This document shows positions 24,033 to 31,559 of a stretch of 47,999 nucleotides of DNA, one piece after another. Origin of the DNA: a filamentous cyanobacterium CCT1. Lineage in GTDB: Bacteria; Cyanobacteriota; Cyanobacteriia; Phormidesmidales; Phormidesmidaceae. The notes beneath the pieces were generated by a model. That model did not search any database. It had not been told where the DNA came from and saw only the letters and a program-made list of their open reading frames with translations. Both the position numbers and the translations under genes were made by a program. The DNA is taken from positions 1-47,999 of the forward strand of contig PYER01000016.1 in NCBI GenBank assembly GCA_003017855.1, read 5' to 3'. The first letter of the stretch is position 1; the number at the start of each line of letters is the position of its first letter.

Positions 24033-26717
24033 CTAACCTTGGCCAAACAGGTCGAGCTGTTCTGAGGGATCGTAGCTGGCGGTGGCTTCCCTGATGCGGC
24101 GGCGGGACTTGCTCGGTTTAGGCACATCCCCCCGCAGCCCCACGGCGATCGTGCTGTTGCGCTCGATCTCGCGCATGACGTCGCGAGCCCGCTGAATTAC
24201 CGAGGGGGGTAGCCCCGCCAGCCGCCCCGCCTCAATGCCGTAGGACTTATCGGCCCCGCCGGGCTGTACCTGGTGGAGAAAGATGATTTGGTCAGGCATT
24301 TCTTTCACCGTCACCTGGTAGTTGGCGACGTTGGGGATCAGCGCCGCCAGCTCGTTGAGTTCGTGGTAGTGGGTGGCGAAGATCGTGCGAGCACCAATGT
24401 CGATCGCCAGGTGTTCGGCCACCGCCCAGGCGATGGAGAGTCCGTCGAAGGTGGCGGTGCCGCGGCCAATTTCATCCAGCAGCACCAGCGACCGGGGCGT
24501 GGCGTGGTTGAGAATATTCGCCGTTTCGTTCATCTCGACCATGAAGGTCGACTGGCCGGTGGCCAGGTCATCCACCGCGCCGACGCGGGTGAAGATACGA
24601 TCGCACAGTCCCAGCCGCGCCGCTTTTACGGGCACAAAGCTGCCCATCTGCGCCATCAGCTGAATCAGCCCCACCTGGCGCAGGTAGCAGCTCTTGCCGC
24701 TGGCATTGGGACCGGTGAGAATGATCAGGTCTTGGGGGTGATTGGCCTCGCGATCGATCGGGATTGTGCCCATGTAGTTGGAGTTGGGCACAAAGAACCC
24801 AGCGGGGAGGAGCTGCTCGACGACGGGGTGGCGGCCATCGGTAACGGCGATCGCCCGCGAGTCATCGATCTCAGGGCAGCAGTAGCCCTGAAAGATGGCG
24901 ACCTCCGCTAAGCCACATAGCACATCGGCGGCGGCGACGGCGGCGGCGACTTTGCGAATCAGCTCGACCTGTTCGCCTACCTGCTCCCGTAGCTGGTTAA
25001 AGATCTCGTACTCCAAGGCGTTGATTTCAGACTCAATGTTGAACACCCGCGCCTCGCGCTCCTTGAGTTCGGGGGTGATGTAGCGCTCTTCGTTGGTGAG
25101 CGTCTGCTTGCGAATGTAGTCGTCGGGAGCCTGGTCGGCGCGGGCGCGGGAGACGCTGATGTAGTAACCAAAGGCCTTGTTAAAGCCGACTTTGAGTGTA
25201 GAGATGCCGGTGCGGGTGCGCTCGGCGGGCTCCAGCTCAGCAATCCACTTCTGGTCGTCTACGGCCTGCTGGCGCAGGTCGTCGAGCTGGGCATTGACCC
25301 CGTCACGAATCAGGTGGCCCTCGGTGAGGTAGAGGGGCGGCGTTTCCACCAGGTGCGATCGCAGCGTTTGCCCCAGCTGCTCTAGCTCCGGCGGCACGTA
25401 CTGCAGGGCCTGCAGGTAGGGAGATTTTGCCTGCTCCGCTAGGGCCGCCAGATCCGGCAGGCGTAAAAAGGAATCAGCCATAGCCACCAGATCCCGCGCA
25501 TTGGCGGTGCCAGAGCCCGCCCGCCCTGCCAGTCGCTCCAGGTCGTAGATCTGCTTCAGCTTGTGCTGAAACATCTGGCGCAGGTTGCCGTCCTGCAAGA
25601 GTTCGGTGATGGTGGCCTGGCGCGACTGAATGCCGTTGACATCCAGCAGCGGCTGCAGCAGCCAGCGGCGCAGGGTACGCCCGCCCATGGCTGTCACGGT
25701 GCGATCGAGCGCCCACAGCAGCGAGCCATTGTAGGTGCCGTCGCGAGCGGTTTGCGTAATCTCTAAATTGCGGCGGGTCTGGTGATCGATCACCAGGTAG
25801 GCGGCCAGGGTGTAGGTGCAGAGGGGCTGCAGCGGTGCCTGCACGGTCTTCTGGGTCTCTTCGACGTAGTGCAGCAGGCCGCCCGCCGCCCGCACCGCTA
25901 GAGGCAAATGGTCGCAGCCCAGGCCTTCTAAGGAGCGCAGCCGAAACCGCTGCAGCAAGCGCTGGCGGGCCTCGCTCTGGCTGTAGGCTCCCTGGGGCCG
26001 GAGCGTGTAGCAAAACTGGCGCGGCAGGCAGCCGGGCAGCTGATCGGACGTATCTCCCGGCCTCAGCATTGCCCCCAGGTTAGGCGCATCCACCGGAAAC
26101 AGCACCTCGGCGGGCTGCAGCCGCAGCAGCTCCTGAGCGAGCTGATCGAGGTCTTCGCCCTGGGTGGTGAGAAATTCTCCGGTAGAGACGTCAGCATGGG
26201 CCAGCCCCCAGTGGTGCCCGGCGATCACCACCGAGGCCAGAAAGTTGTTCTGGCTGGCGCTCAGCATGCCCTCTTCAATCACGGTGCCGGGGGTGATCAC
26301 GCGGGTGACTTCGCGCTTTACCAGGCCCTGGGCTATCGCAGGGTCTTCGACCTGGTCGCAGATGGCGATCGCGTAGCCCTTTTCCACTAGCAGCGTGCAG
26401 TAGCGATCGAGGGCATGGTGAGGAATGCCTGCCAGGGGCACCCGACCGATCGTCTTGCCAGCGTCTTTGCTGGTCAGCACCAGCTCTAGCTCGCGGGCGA
26501 TCGCGATCGCATCTTGAAAAAACGTTTCAAAAAAATCGCCCACCCGATACAGCACCAGGGCGTGGGGGTACTGCTCCTTCATCTCCACATAGTGGCGCAT
26601 CATGGGCGTCAGCTCGTCCCAGTTGACCGAGTGGTGGTCGGCATAGCGCACGGTGTGCTTGGCCAACCGCTCTGGAATCGGGGGCAGATTGTCGGCGGAG
26701 GGAGATGAACCAGACAT
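24033..26717 (-). CDS. mutS: DNA mismatch repair protein MutS
   Basis: MutS recognises base mismatches and starts repair. The ~894-aa protein shows the mismatch-binding domain ([31 protein letters not shown], with the Phe-x-Glu wedge as FFE) and the core and clamp domains. The ATPase domain has Walker A GPNASGKS, Walker [17 protein letters not shown], and the ATHYHEL motif. The C-terminus ends [10 protein letters not shown]. The ATG at 26717 is used; a GTG at 26753 would add 12 residues. The preceding sequence has no strong ribosome-binding site for either. Confidence 0.96.
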   Translation of the reverse strand: MSGSSPSADNLPPIPERLAKHTVRYADHHSVNWDELTPMMRHYVEMKEQYPHALVLYRVGDFFETFFQDAIAIARELELVLTSKDAGKTIGRVPLAGIPHHALDRYCTLLVEKGYAIAICDQVEDPAIAQGLVKREVTRVITPGTVIEEGMLSASQNNFLASVVIAGHHWGLAHADVSTGEFLTTQGEDLDQLAQELLRLQPAEVLFPVDAPNLGAMLRPGDTSDQLPGCLPRQFCYTLRPQGAYSQSEARQRLLQRFRLRSLEGLGCDHLPLAVRAAGGLLHYVEETQKTVQAPLQPLCTYTLAAYLVIDHQTRRNLEITQTARDGTYNGSLLWALDRTVTAMGGRTLRRWLLQPLLDVNGIQSRQATITELLQDGNLRQMFQHKLKQIYDLERLAGRAGSGTANARDLVAMADSFLRLPDLAALAEQAKSPYLQALQYVPPELEQLGQTLRSHLVETPPLYLTEGHLIRDGVNAQLDDLRQQAVDDQKWIAELEPAERTRTGISTLKVGFNKAFGYYISVSRARADQAPDDYIRKQTLTNEERYITPELKEREARVFNIESEINALEYEIFNQLREQVGEQVELIRKVAAAVAAADVLCGLAEVAIFQGYCCPEIDDSRAIAVTDGRHPVVEQLLPAGFFVPNSNYMGTIPIDREANHPQDLIILTGPNASGKSCYLRQVGLIQLMAQMGSFVPVKAARLGLCDRIFTRVGAVDDLATGQSTFMVEMNETANILNHATPRSLVLLDEIGRGTATFDGLSIAWAVAEHLAIDIGARTIFATHYHELNELAALIPNVANYQVTVKEMPDQIIFLHQVQPGGADKSYGIEAGRLAGLPPSVIQRARDVMREIERNSTIAVGLRGDVPKPSKSRRRIREATASYDPSEQLDLFGQG

Positions 26718-26943
26718 GAAAGATTTCAGAAGAGATGACTGGGCAACGATCACCCATCACTATCGTCGGGCAAAAAGTCGGGGTCAAGCACCAATTCTAC
26801 TGCCCAACACCCCCAGCACCCTGCCTAGTTTTGTGTCAGATGTTACGCACCGTTAAGCTTCTTTGCATAGTCCGAAAGGAGTACAGGGCCTGTGTTAACT
26901 TCAATATCGTTGCGTAGTGTTTAATACTAACGAGGTTTGACCC

Positions 26944-27147
26944 GTGGCCCTGTCAGAAAAGATTGCTCCAGCCCTGACCGAAACCCGCGAAGACTTCTCC
27001 GAGTATGTCGCCCATCTGCAACTGCATATGGCGCTCCAGGCCCGCAACCTGGTGCCTTCCCTCAGCAATACTGGAGACAGCCGCAATAACCTGCTGCACC
27101 AGACCCAGGCCGACATCGAGAAATTCGTCTCCCGCCAAGGGTTCTAG
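26944..27147 (+). CDS. Small helical protein of unknown function
   Basis: The 67-aa product reads MALSEKIAPALTETREDFSE then YVAHLQLHMALQARNL, probably two amphipathic helices without signal or membrane segment. The GTG start at 26944 has GAGG 8 nt upstream. A TAATACT -10-like box lies at 26922-26928 and a strong terminator follows. Its stand-alone transcription unit with promoter, ribosome-binding site and terminator argues for a real gene. No family is recognised. Confidence 0.7.
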   Translation: MALSEKIAPALTETREDFSEYVAHLQLHMALQARNLVPSLSNTGDSRNNLLHQTQADIEKFVSRQGF

Positions 27148-27197
27148 CTCTGTGCATCAGGTCTAAACAAGCATTGTCGGCAAACCTGCTGATTCAC

Positions 27198-27236
27198 AGC
27201 CCTGCTCAGGCTTTTTCCTGGGCAGGGCTAGCTTTT
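27198..27236 (+). terminator. Rho-independent terminator
   Basis: The stem AGCCCTGC (27198-27205) / GCAGGGCT (27222-27229) has an inner CAGG/CCTG pairing and is followed by AGCTTTTT. It lies 51 nt after the 67-aa gene's stop. The symmetrical position may also serve the convergent SH3-domain gene. Confidence 0.85.
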
Positions 27237-27247
27237 TAAGCCTAGGC

Positions 27248-27862
27248 CTAACAGTCACCCAAAAAGCGGGCGGCTACATAACCGTCGATGGGTTCAGAAA
27301 TAGGCAGCCAGTCGTTGACTTCAGCACCGGATGTGGTGACATTGGTGCCCGTGGGTAATGCCCCTAACCGAGTGGAGTAAACCGTGGGCTCAGCCCTCAC
27401 ATTCAGGCCGCTTCTGACGATCACCTGGCGGCACACCCCAGAGGCATCCGCTACGGGGGCATCTGCAACCGGAGCATCGGCTACGGGGGCATCGGTGACT
27501 GTGCCCGCCACGGCCGGGTTGCAGTAAACCAGGTAGCCCGCAGACACGTAGCCATTGAAGGGTTCGGTGATTGGCACCCAGCCGTTTTGGCCAGTGTTTT
27601 CTATTGCGATCGCGTTGCCGCCTGGCACCACCCCAACCACACTGGCGCTCAGGGTCGGCGCCTGCCGCACGTTCAGGCCTCTAATGTTAGGAGTGACCTG
27701 TCGGCAGGTGTTGGCCTGGGCCAGCAGAGGGCCGGCCTGGGGCGAGGCCGTAGCCGTCTCACTGGCGGGGGCGATCGCTGTGGCCACGGGTGCCGCCGCA
27801 CCCAGACCAAGAGTGACAAGCGTAGTATTGAGCAGGGCAAATTTAGAGTGATGTTTAAGCAT
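27248..27862 (-). CDS. Exported tandem SH3-domain protein
   Basis: The 204-aa product has a signal peptide (about 1-30) and two bacterial SH3 domains: about 50-110 (CRQVTPNIRGLNVRQAPTLS, GWVPITEPFNGYVSAGYLVYC) and about 143-204 (CRQVIVRSGLNVRAEPTVYS, DWLPISEPIDGYVAARFLGDC). A linker of repeated APVAD units joins them. Bacterial SH3 domains commonly bind cell-wall peptides. Each domain carries a pair of Cys that could form a disulphide. The ATG at 27862 is used. Confidence 0.9.
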   Translation of the reverse strand: MLKHHSKFALLNTTLVTLGLGAAAPVATAIAPASETATASPQAGPLLAQANTCRQVTPNIRGLNVRQAPTLSASVVGVVPGGNAIAIENTGQNGWVPITEPFNGYVSAGYLVYCNPAVAGTVTDAPVADAPVADAPVADASGVCRQVIVRSGLNVRAEPTVYSTRLGALPTGTNVTTSGAEVNDWLPISEPIDGYVAARFLGDC

Positions 27863-28275
27863 TGTGAATGTGGCTCCTTGTCTTCAGTAGGGGGTTAGCG
27901 AGATGTCAGCCGTGAGCCGCTCTTGCGGATCGGCGTTTAAAGACAGTCGTGGCGCAATGGCAACCAGAACGTTTGTGGGCAAGGCCCAAAACCAGTCGTA
28001 AGCAGTGTCAGAACAACCCGTTGAGGTCATGCTCACGAACGAAAGCACTTGTAGAAATAGGACCAAATTAGCTGGCCAACGACTACCCCCGTAGGGCAGA
28101 AATTGCTCAATAGAAAGGTTTTATGGCCAAATTTGGGCTGCGATGGGCTATGCGGCTTGAGTAGAGCGATCGCTGAGCGCAGAGATGTAGCGTAATACTC
28201 TGCGGCTCAGCAATACCTATTCTGCGATCGCTCCTGATCAGGGCCGCAACTCTCACCGTTAGACTGGGCCTAACC
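27863..28275. other. Intergenic region with a strong hairpin, no gene seen
   Basis: About 410 bp between two minus-strand genes. No frame with a supported start is found. An open minus-strand frame at 27884-28066 has no ribosome-binding site and atypical composition. A long nested inverted repeat at 28164-28233 is described separately. Confidence 0.45.
28164..28233. repeat. Nested inverted repeat containing two GCGATCGC sites
   Basis: The outer arms GAGCGATCGC (28164-28173) and GCGATCGCTC (28224-28233) each include the cyanobacterial octamer. The inner arms CTGAGCGCAGA (28173-28183) and TCTGCGGCTCAG (28199-28210) pair with one bulge, leaving a 15-nt loop. The transcript would form a stable hairpin. 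It could be a terminator-like or RNA element or a miniature repeat. Confidence 0.65.
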
Positions 28276-28995
28276 CTACAGTGGAAACCTAGGGACAAAC
28301 TGGCATTCGCTTTCCCCTATCGATTGGATGCAGAGCTCGCTGCCAGGCGATCGCACGTAAACCCACTGTCCCTGCACCCTGAGCCCTACCTGGTTGGTTT
28401 CAGCACTGAACGCCAAATCTGCCTCACTCGCAGAAATAATGTCGGTAGAGCCGCGATAGACCTGATGACACAGCCAGCGGCAGCGCAACAGCATGAGGTC
28501 GCCGTAGTTGTCATCTAGAGGAAAGGCCACATAGACGGTTCGATAGGTCGTACGCCAGAGCGAGACAACTTGACTAGCTTGGGGCGCATAGCCCAAAAAA
28601 AGAGTTGGCAGCAGGGCCACGGGTAGAAGCACCCCGGCCAGCAGCACCAGTAGCAGTTTTTTGATGCCTCGGTGCGCGCTGCGGCGCCAGTCTGGTCTGA
28701 GGCCCATAAGCAGCAGTACGCACAGGGCTATGATCCCCAGGGCGATCGCCACTATCCCCACGAGCAGCAGCAGCAGGGCGACTACTAAGAGCTGGCTGTA
28801 AGCCCAGGCCAGCTCGTGAAACCCAAGCCCACGGCCCGAGGCAAAGGGCAAATGCCACAGCCAGCCTAAAGCGGTTAGCAGACCCCAAATGGCAAAGACC
28901 CAACGGCGGCGATCGCGGCGGGTAAAAAACTGCCTCACGGCGCTAGCGGCGCGGGCGAAGGGAGAGCCAGAATGACGACTTTTGGAGCTGTGCAT
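28276..28995 (-). CDS. Membrane protein of unknown function
   Basis: The protein is about 239 aa, with a basic N-terminal cytosolic stretch and about four hydrophobic helices (near 33-50, 63-85, 86-100 and 112-135). A soluble C-terminal domain of ~100 residues contains three Cys (MLLRCRWLCHQVY and SELCIQSIGESECQF). No family is recognised. The ATG at 28995 is chosen instead of a TTG two codons upstream. The C-terminal domain is probably extracytoplasmic, from the even number of helices, but this is uncertain. Confidence 0.7.
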   Translation of the reverse strand: MHSSKSRHSGSPFARAASAVRQFFTRRDRRRWVFAIWGLLTALGWLWHLPFASGRGLGFHELAWAYSQLLVVALLLLLVGIVAIALGIIALCVLLLMGLRPDWRRSAHRGIKKLLLVLLAGVLLPVALLPTLFLGYAPQASQVVSLWRTTYRTVYVAFPLDDNYGDLMLLRCRWLCHQVYRGSTDIISASEADLAFSAETNQVGLRVQGQWVYVRSPGSELCIQSIGESECQFVPRFPL

Positions 28996-29070
28996 TGTCA
29001 ATAGGACGTGAGCTAACCCAAGGGTGGCTCAGCCTATGCCCTGTTGTCATCCGCACTGGCGAAGCAAGTT

Positions 29071-29121
29071 GCACAGGCTAGCCTGTGCGGCAAAAGGTCA
29101 GTACGGTTGAACTTTTGCCGC
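29071..29121. repeat. Perfect palindrome overlapping a 10-bp inverted repeat
   Basis: An 18-bp perfect palindrome GCACAGGCTAGCCTGTGC (29071-29088) overlaps the left arm of GCGGCAAAAG (29087-29096) / CTTTTGCCGC (29112-29121), loop 15 nt. The two structures share bases and so are mutually exclusive or stacked. It lies in the 326-bp gene-free gap upstream of the 79-aa gene. Confidence 0.75.
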
Positions 29122-29243
29122 AGGTTTAGTAGGTTAATGCTGCGGGGAATGATTCTAGGCGGGTAAGAGCGGAGCTGCGAACTCCTCTCCTACCCTAATC
29201 ATCCCAACTTAGTCGAGGTAAGTGAGATGACTGGAATCATTCT

Positions 29244-29313
29244 AGATCCGGTCTCTTGTATTGCCGAAACGAGGGATCTGGATAGTTCCCCGTTTTCTTT
29301 ACCGAAAACGGAG
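29244..29313 (+). promoter_or_regulatory. Structured leader with hairpin touching the ribosome-binding site
   Basis: Upstream of the ATG at 29322, AGATCC (29244-29249) can pair with GGATCT (29274-29279). A perfect 8-bp hairpin, CCGTTTTC (29290-29297) / GAAAACGG (29304-29311), follows. Its 3' arm contains the first GG of the GGAG ribosome-binding site (29310-29313). Folding would hide the site, suggesting translational control such as temperature or ligand response. No known riboswitch class is recognised. Confidence 0.5.
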
Positions 29314-29321
29314 TTACCCGT

Positions 29322-29561
29322 ATGTTTCAACCATCTGACGCAGAGGGCATGACCCCTGCACCGTTTACCCTACCCACCTACCGCCAAGAAACCCTGCGCC
29401 ACATCTTGCTCGGCGACTACGCCGCATTAATGGAGGCCATTAACCAAATGGCGGCACTACGCTACTGCGACAAAATCGCCTGGTCAGATCCCATACCCAC
29501 GGGCCGTAGCGGCGAATACTTGAGCGTAATGACCCGCAGACGAGGGGTGATGACCAGCTAA
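29322..29561 (+). CDS. Small conserved-looking protein of unknown function
   Basis: The 79-aa product contains LPTYRQETLRHILLGDYAALMEAINQMAALRYCDKIAWSDPIPTGRSGEYLSVMTR. It appears to be one helical segment followed by a short Gly-containing strand region. There is no signal peptide. The ATG at 29322 has GGAG 8 nt upstream, partly inside a hairpin, and a terminator follows the stop. The layout suggests its expression is tightly controlled. Similar short proteins occur in cyanobacteria as far as I can judge, but no function is known. Confidence 0.7.
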   Translation: MFQPSDAEGMTPAPFTLPTYRQETLRHILLGDYAALMEAINQMAALRYCDKIAWSDPIPTGRSGEYLSVMTRRRGVMTS

Positions 29562-29570
29562 ATAATCAGA

Positions 29571-29610
29571 AGGCCCCAGAGGTCTAGCAAAACTTTGGGG
29601 CCTAATCTGT
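29571..29610 (+). terminator. Terminator hairpin after the 79-aa gene
   Basis: The stem AGGCCCCA (29571-29578) / TGGGGCCT (29596-29603) has a 17-nt loop. It is followed by AATCTGTTATT, a weak T-tract. It lies 10 nt after the stop codon. Confidence 0.65.
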
Positions 29611-29649
29611 TATTCGTGGTGTCATTAGTTAAGTCTCATCCGGTAAATG

Positions 29650-30069
29650 CTAGATCGTCGCAGATGATATCAATACCAAGAAATCTGCTGCTTTTACAAT
29701 TGCAACATCCTGGTAGTTCGTTAATGACAGAAGATGCTTGTCTCCTGTAACGATATGGGTAGCTCCGCTGGATAAGGCGCACTCCACAACCATGTCGTCA
29801 TCTGGGTCATTGGGAACTGCTCTAAGGGTCTTTGAAATTTTGACTATACGAGAAAAGCTCCGTACTTCATTCGCAGCAGCTTGACCCATTGCTTCGGAAA
29901 ACTTGAATTTGCTTACCAGCTTTTCTGAAAACTCATCCAAAATATCCTGACAGGTGACAGACCCAACCTGTCCTGTTTTTGCCAAGGCCAAGCACCGAAA
30001 AGGAGTACCGGTACTGGTTAGCAACGCAGAAATCAAAATATTGGTGTCAAAGACGACGACGTACTGCAT
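29650..30069 (-). CDS. PIN-domain toxin of a type II toxin-antitoxin pair
   Basis: The 139-aa putative ribonuclease belongs to the COG1569-type PIN family. It begins VVFDTNILISALL, with the first catalytic Asp in FDTN, continues with CQDILDEFSEKL, and has VPNDPDDDMVVECALSSGATHIVTGDKHLLSL with the later acidic residues of the PIN active site. The start overlaps the antitoxin stop by one base (TAATG), typical of coupled toxin-antitoxin genes. The RNA target is unknown. Confidence 0.92.
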   Translation of the reverse strand: MQYVVVFDTNILISALLTSTGTPFRCLALAKTGQVGSVTCQDILDEFSEKLVSKFKFSEAMGQAAANEVRSFSRIVKISKTLRAVPNDPDDDMVVECALSSGATHIVTGDKHLLSLTNYQDVAIVKAADFLVLISSATI

Positions 30070-30308
30070 TACTCTTCGTGCAATACGTCATCGATAAAGG
30101 TTTCGCGCTCTTCTTCGGTCATAGCATCCCAGTTAAGTCCATGCTCTTGAGCTACTATTCTGGCTCTCTCGGCTCCGTAGCTAGAGAGCGAGTTCCACAC
30201 ACTCCATTGCTGAAGTATTAGGTATTTAAATACTTCTACCTGCTGCTGTGGGGGAAGTTGCTTAACAAGTTCAATAACTTGCTCGTTGCTTAAGGTTAGG
30301 GTTGCCAT
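30069..30308 (-). CDS. Antitoxin partner of the PIN toxin
   Basis: The 79-aa protein begins MATLTLSNEQVIELVKQLPPQQQVEVFKYLILQQW, a pattern common in small cyanobacterial antitoxins paired with PIN toxins. It ends TEEERETFIDDVLHEE, an acidic tail suited to binding the toxin. A GAAAGGAGG-type ribosome-binding site precedes the ATG at 30308. It probably represses its own operon, as most such antitoxins do. Its stop overlaps the toxin start. Confidence 0.85.
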   Translation of the reverse strand: MATLTLSNEQVIELVKQLPPQQQVEVFKYLILQQWSVWNSLSSYGAERARIVAQEHGLNWDAMTEEERETFIDDVLHEE

Positions 30309-30433
30309 TGTGCTTGCCTCCTTTCCTTAGATCTTGTGGCAGAGTATATGCCATTCGTGGCACGAGGTTAATGTAATCTTGGCCTGTCGACGCTGAAGGG
30401 TGCTGAGATGGTCAATATTGAGAAGATATCCTT

Positions 30434-30646
30434 TCACTCTTCCTCTGAGCTCAGAAGAGATTTATCTTCCGCACGAATAGCCCTTCCATAGGCGAGGATT
30501 TCGTTAAAGACAGGATCGTCTTTGAAGGAACCCGAAATTTGCTGAAGCCAGTTAGTTGGCTGAGGCGCTGCAATTTGCTTCCGCAACTCACCAATTGCTT
30601 CCTCTACAGCTGCCATGCATTTTTCTAAAGGTATATTGGTTTCCAT
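30434..30646 (-). CDS. Orphan antitoxin-like small protein
   Basis: The 70-aa product has an N-terminal helix (CMAAVEEAIGELRKQIAA), then NWLQQISGSFKDDPVFNEILAYGRAIRAEDK. The GSFKDDPVFNEILAYGR(A/E)IR segment resembles the C-terminus of VapB-like antitoxins that normally precede a PIN toxin. Here no toxin gene follows; 125 bp later comes the next antitoxin. It may be a solitary or decayed antitoxin, or could regulate the neighbouring pair. Confidence 0.65.
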   Translation of the reverse strand: METNIPLEKCMAAVEEAIGELRKQIAAPQPTNWLQQISGSFKDDPVFNEILAYGRAIRAEDKSLLSSEEE

Positions 30647-30702
30647 TGGTCTTTATCTTTCACTAAGAGAGTACGACAAAGGTTTGAGGCTAAATATTAT
30701 TT

Positions 30703-31422
30703 TTAGTCACCTAAAGGCAATATTTTTCCTTTAAGCTTACCCAGTCTTTCTATAGCCTCTTCTTGCCTATACTTATCAACATAGAGTCGCTCGACAACAT
30801 AATTAATAAGATCCAACAAATTTTCTGCATCTTGAGATTTTATTTTCCTGGAGAATGTGAAATGAGCTGAATGCGCTCCCTCGTTTCCAAGTTCTCTAAT
30901 TCCTTGAACGACAGCTACTAAGTCGTCCGACATTTTTTCTTTTTTGAATAACTGAGAAAGTCTGTCTTGAAGATTGATGAAATGCTCTCTACCTTTGCTA
31001 CTCACAGCCTTTTCTGGGATTTTGAAGTCGTTGCATATTTCTTCGAGCGCTGCTCTACATAAAATGAAGCTTGCACGTGGAGATTTAGATAAAACAGCCT
31101 GAGCTTGATTGACCACATCTGCAATAGCCTGTGGAATTGCTCGATGAAGTTGTTTAAAGGGGGCATGCAGAACCGAACGCTGATAGTGACGATAAAGCTG
31201 CCACTCTGGAGTGTTCTGATGGGCTTCATCTAGGTTTTCATCGCCAGGAGATGAGTAGTAAATTAACGTCACTTCATCACATGCTGGGCATTTGTATAAG
31301 TTGAAAATTTCAATACAATATGTGTCTGAGTCATCATAATCTACGCGATGACTAAAATTAGTCTCGCACTTCATGAGACTTCCACAATTGCAAAGTTCTC
31401 TTCCAATCTCGTGTTCAAACAT
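30703..31422 (-). CDS. DUF4145-domain protein with N-terminal zinc ribbon
   Basis: The 239-aa protein has four Cys near the N-terminus (CNCGSLMKC and KCPACDEV) forming a probable zinc ribbon. A DUF4145 helical domain follows (about 95-200: LSKSPRASFILCRAALEEICNDF, GIRELGNEGAHSAHF, DLINYVVERLY). DUF4145 occurs alone and fused to restriction-modification and other nucleic-acid proteins, and its activity is unclear. The gene is AT-richer than the neighbouring housekeeping genes, which suggests transfer. Neighbours are toxin-antitoxin genes. Confidence 0.85.
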   Translation of the reverse strand: MFEHEIGRELCNCGSLMKCETNFSHRVDYDDSDTYCIEIFNLYKCPACDEVTLIYYSSPGDENLDEAHQNTPEWQLYRHYQRSVLHAPFKQLHRAIPQAIADVVNQAQAVLSKSPRASFILCRAALEEICNDFKIPEKAVSSKGREHFINLQDRLSQLFKKEKMSDDLVAVVQGIRELGNEGAHSAHFTFSRKIKSQDAENLLDLINYVVERLYVDKYRQEEAIERLGKLKGKILPLGD

Positions 31423-31559
31423 ACAACGCTAAGGCCCATTCCTGAATATGAGCAGATAGCTATATCTTAGCCTGGCTACTTATATGTGCTGGGCTAAGCG
31501 ATTGAGCCTCATGCCGAGAATTAGTAAAGTAAACCCCTCACAGTGGAGGGGTAGGAGCA

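Noticed and set aside
27884-28066. 60-codon minus-strand frame between the SH3 and membrane-protein genes
   Set aside because: No ribosome-binding site, no recognisable family, ends within a likely promoter region.
29002-29321. tRNA or known riboswitch in the structured leader
   Set aside because: No acceptor/T-arm pattern or class-defining conserved bases could be found, so only unclassified structure is claimed.
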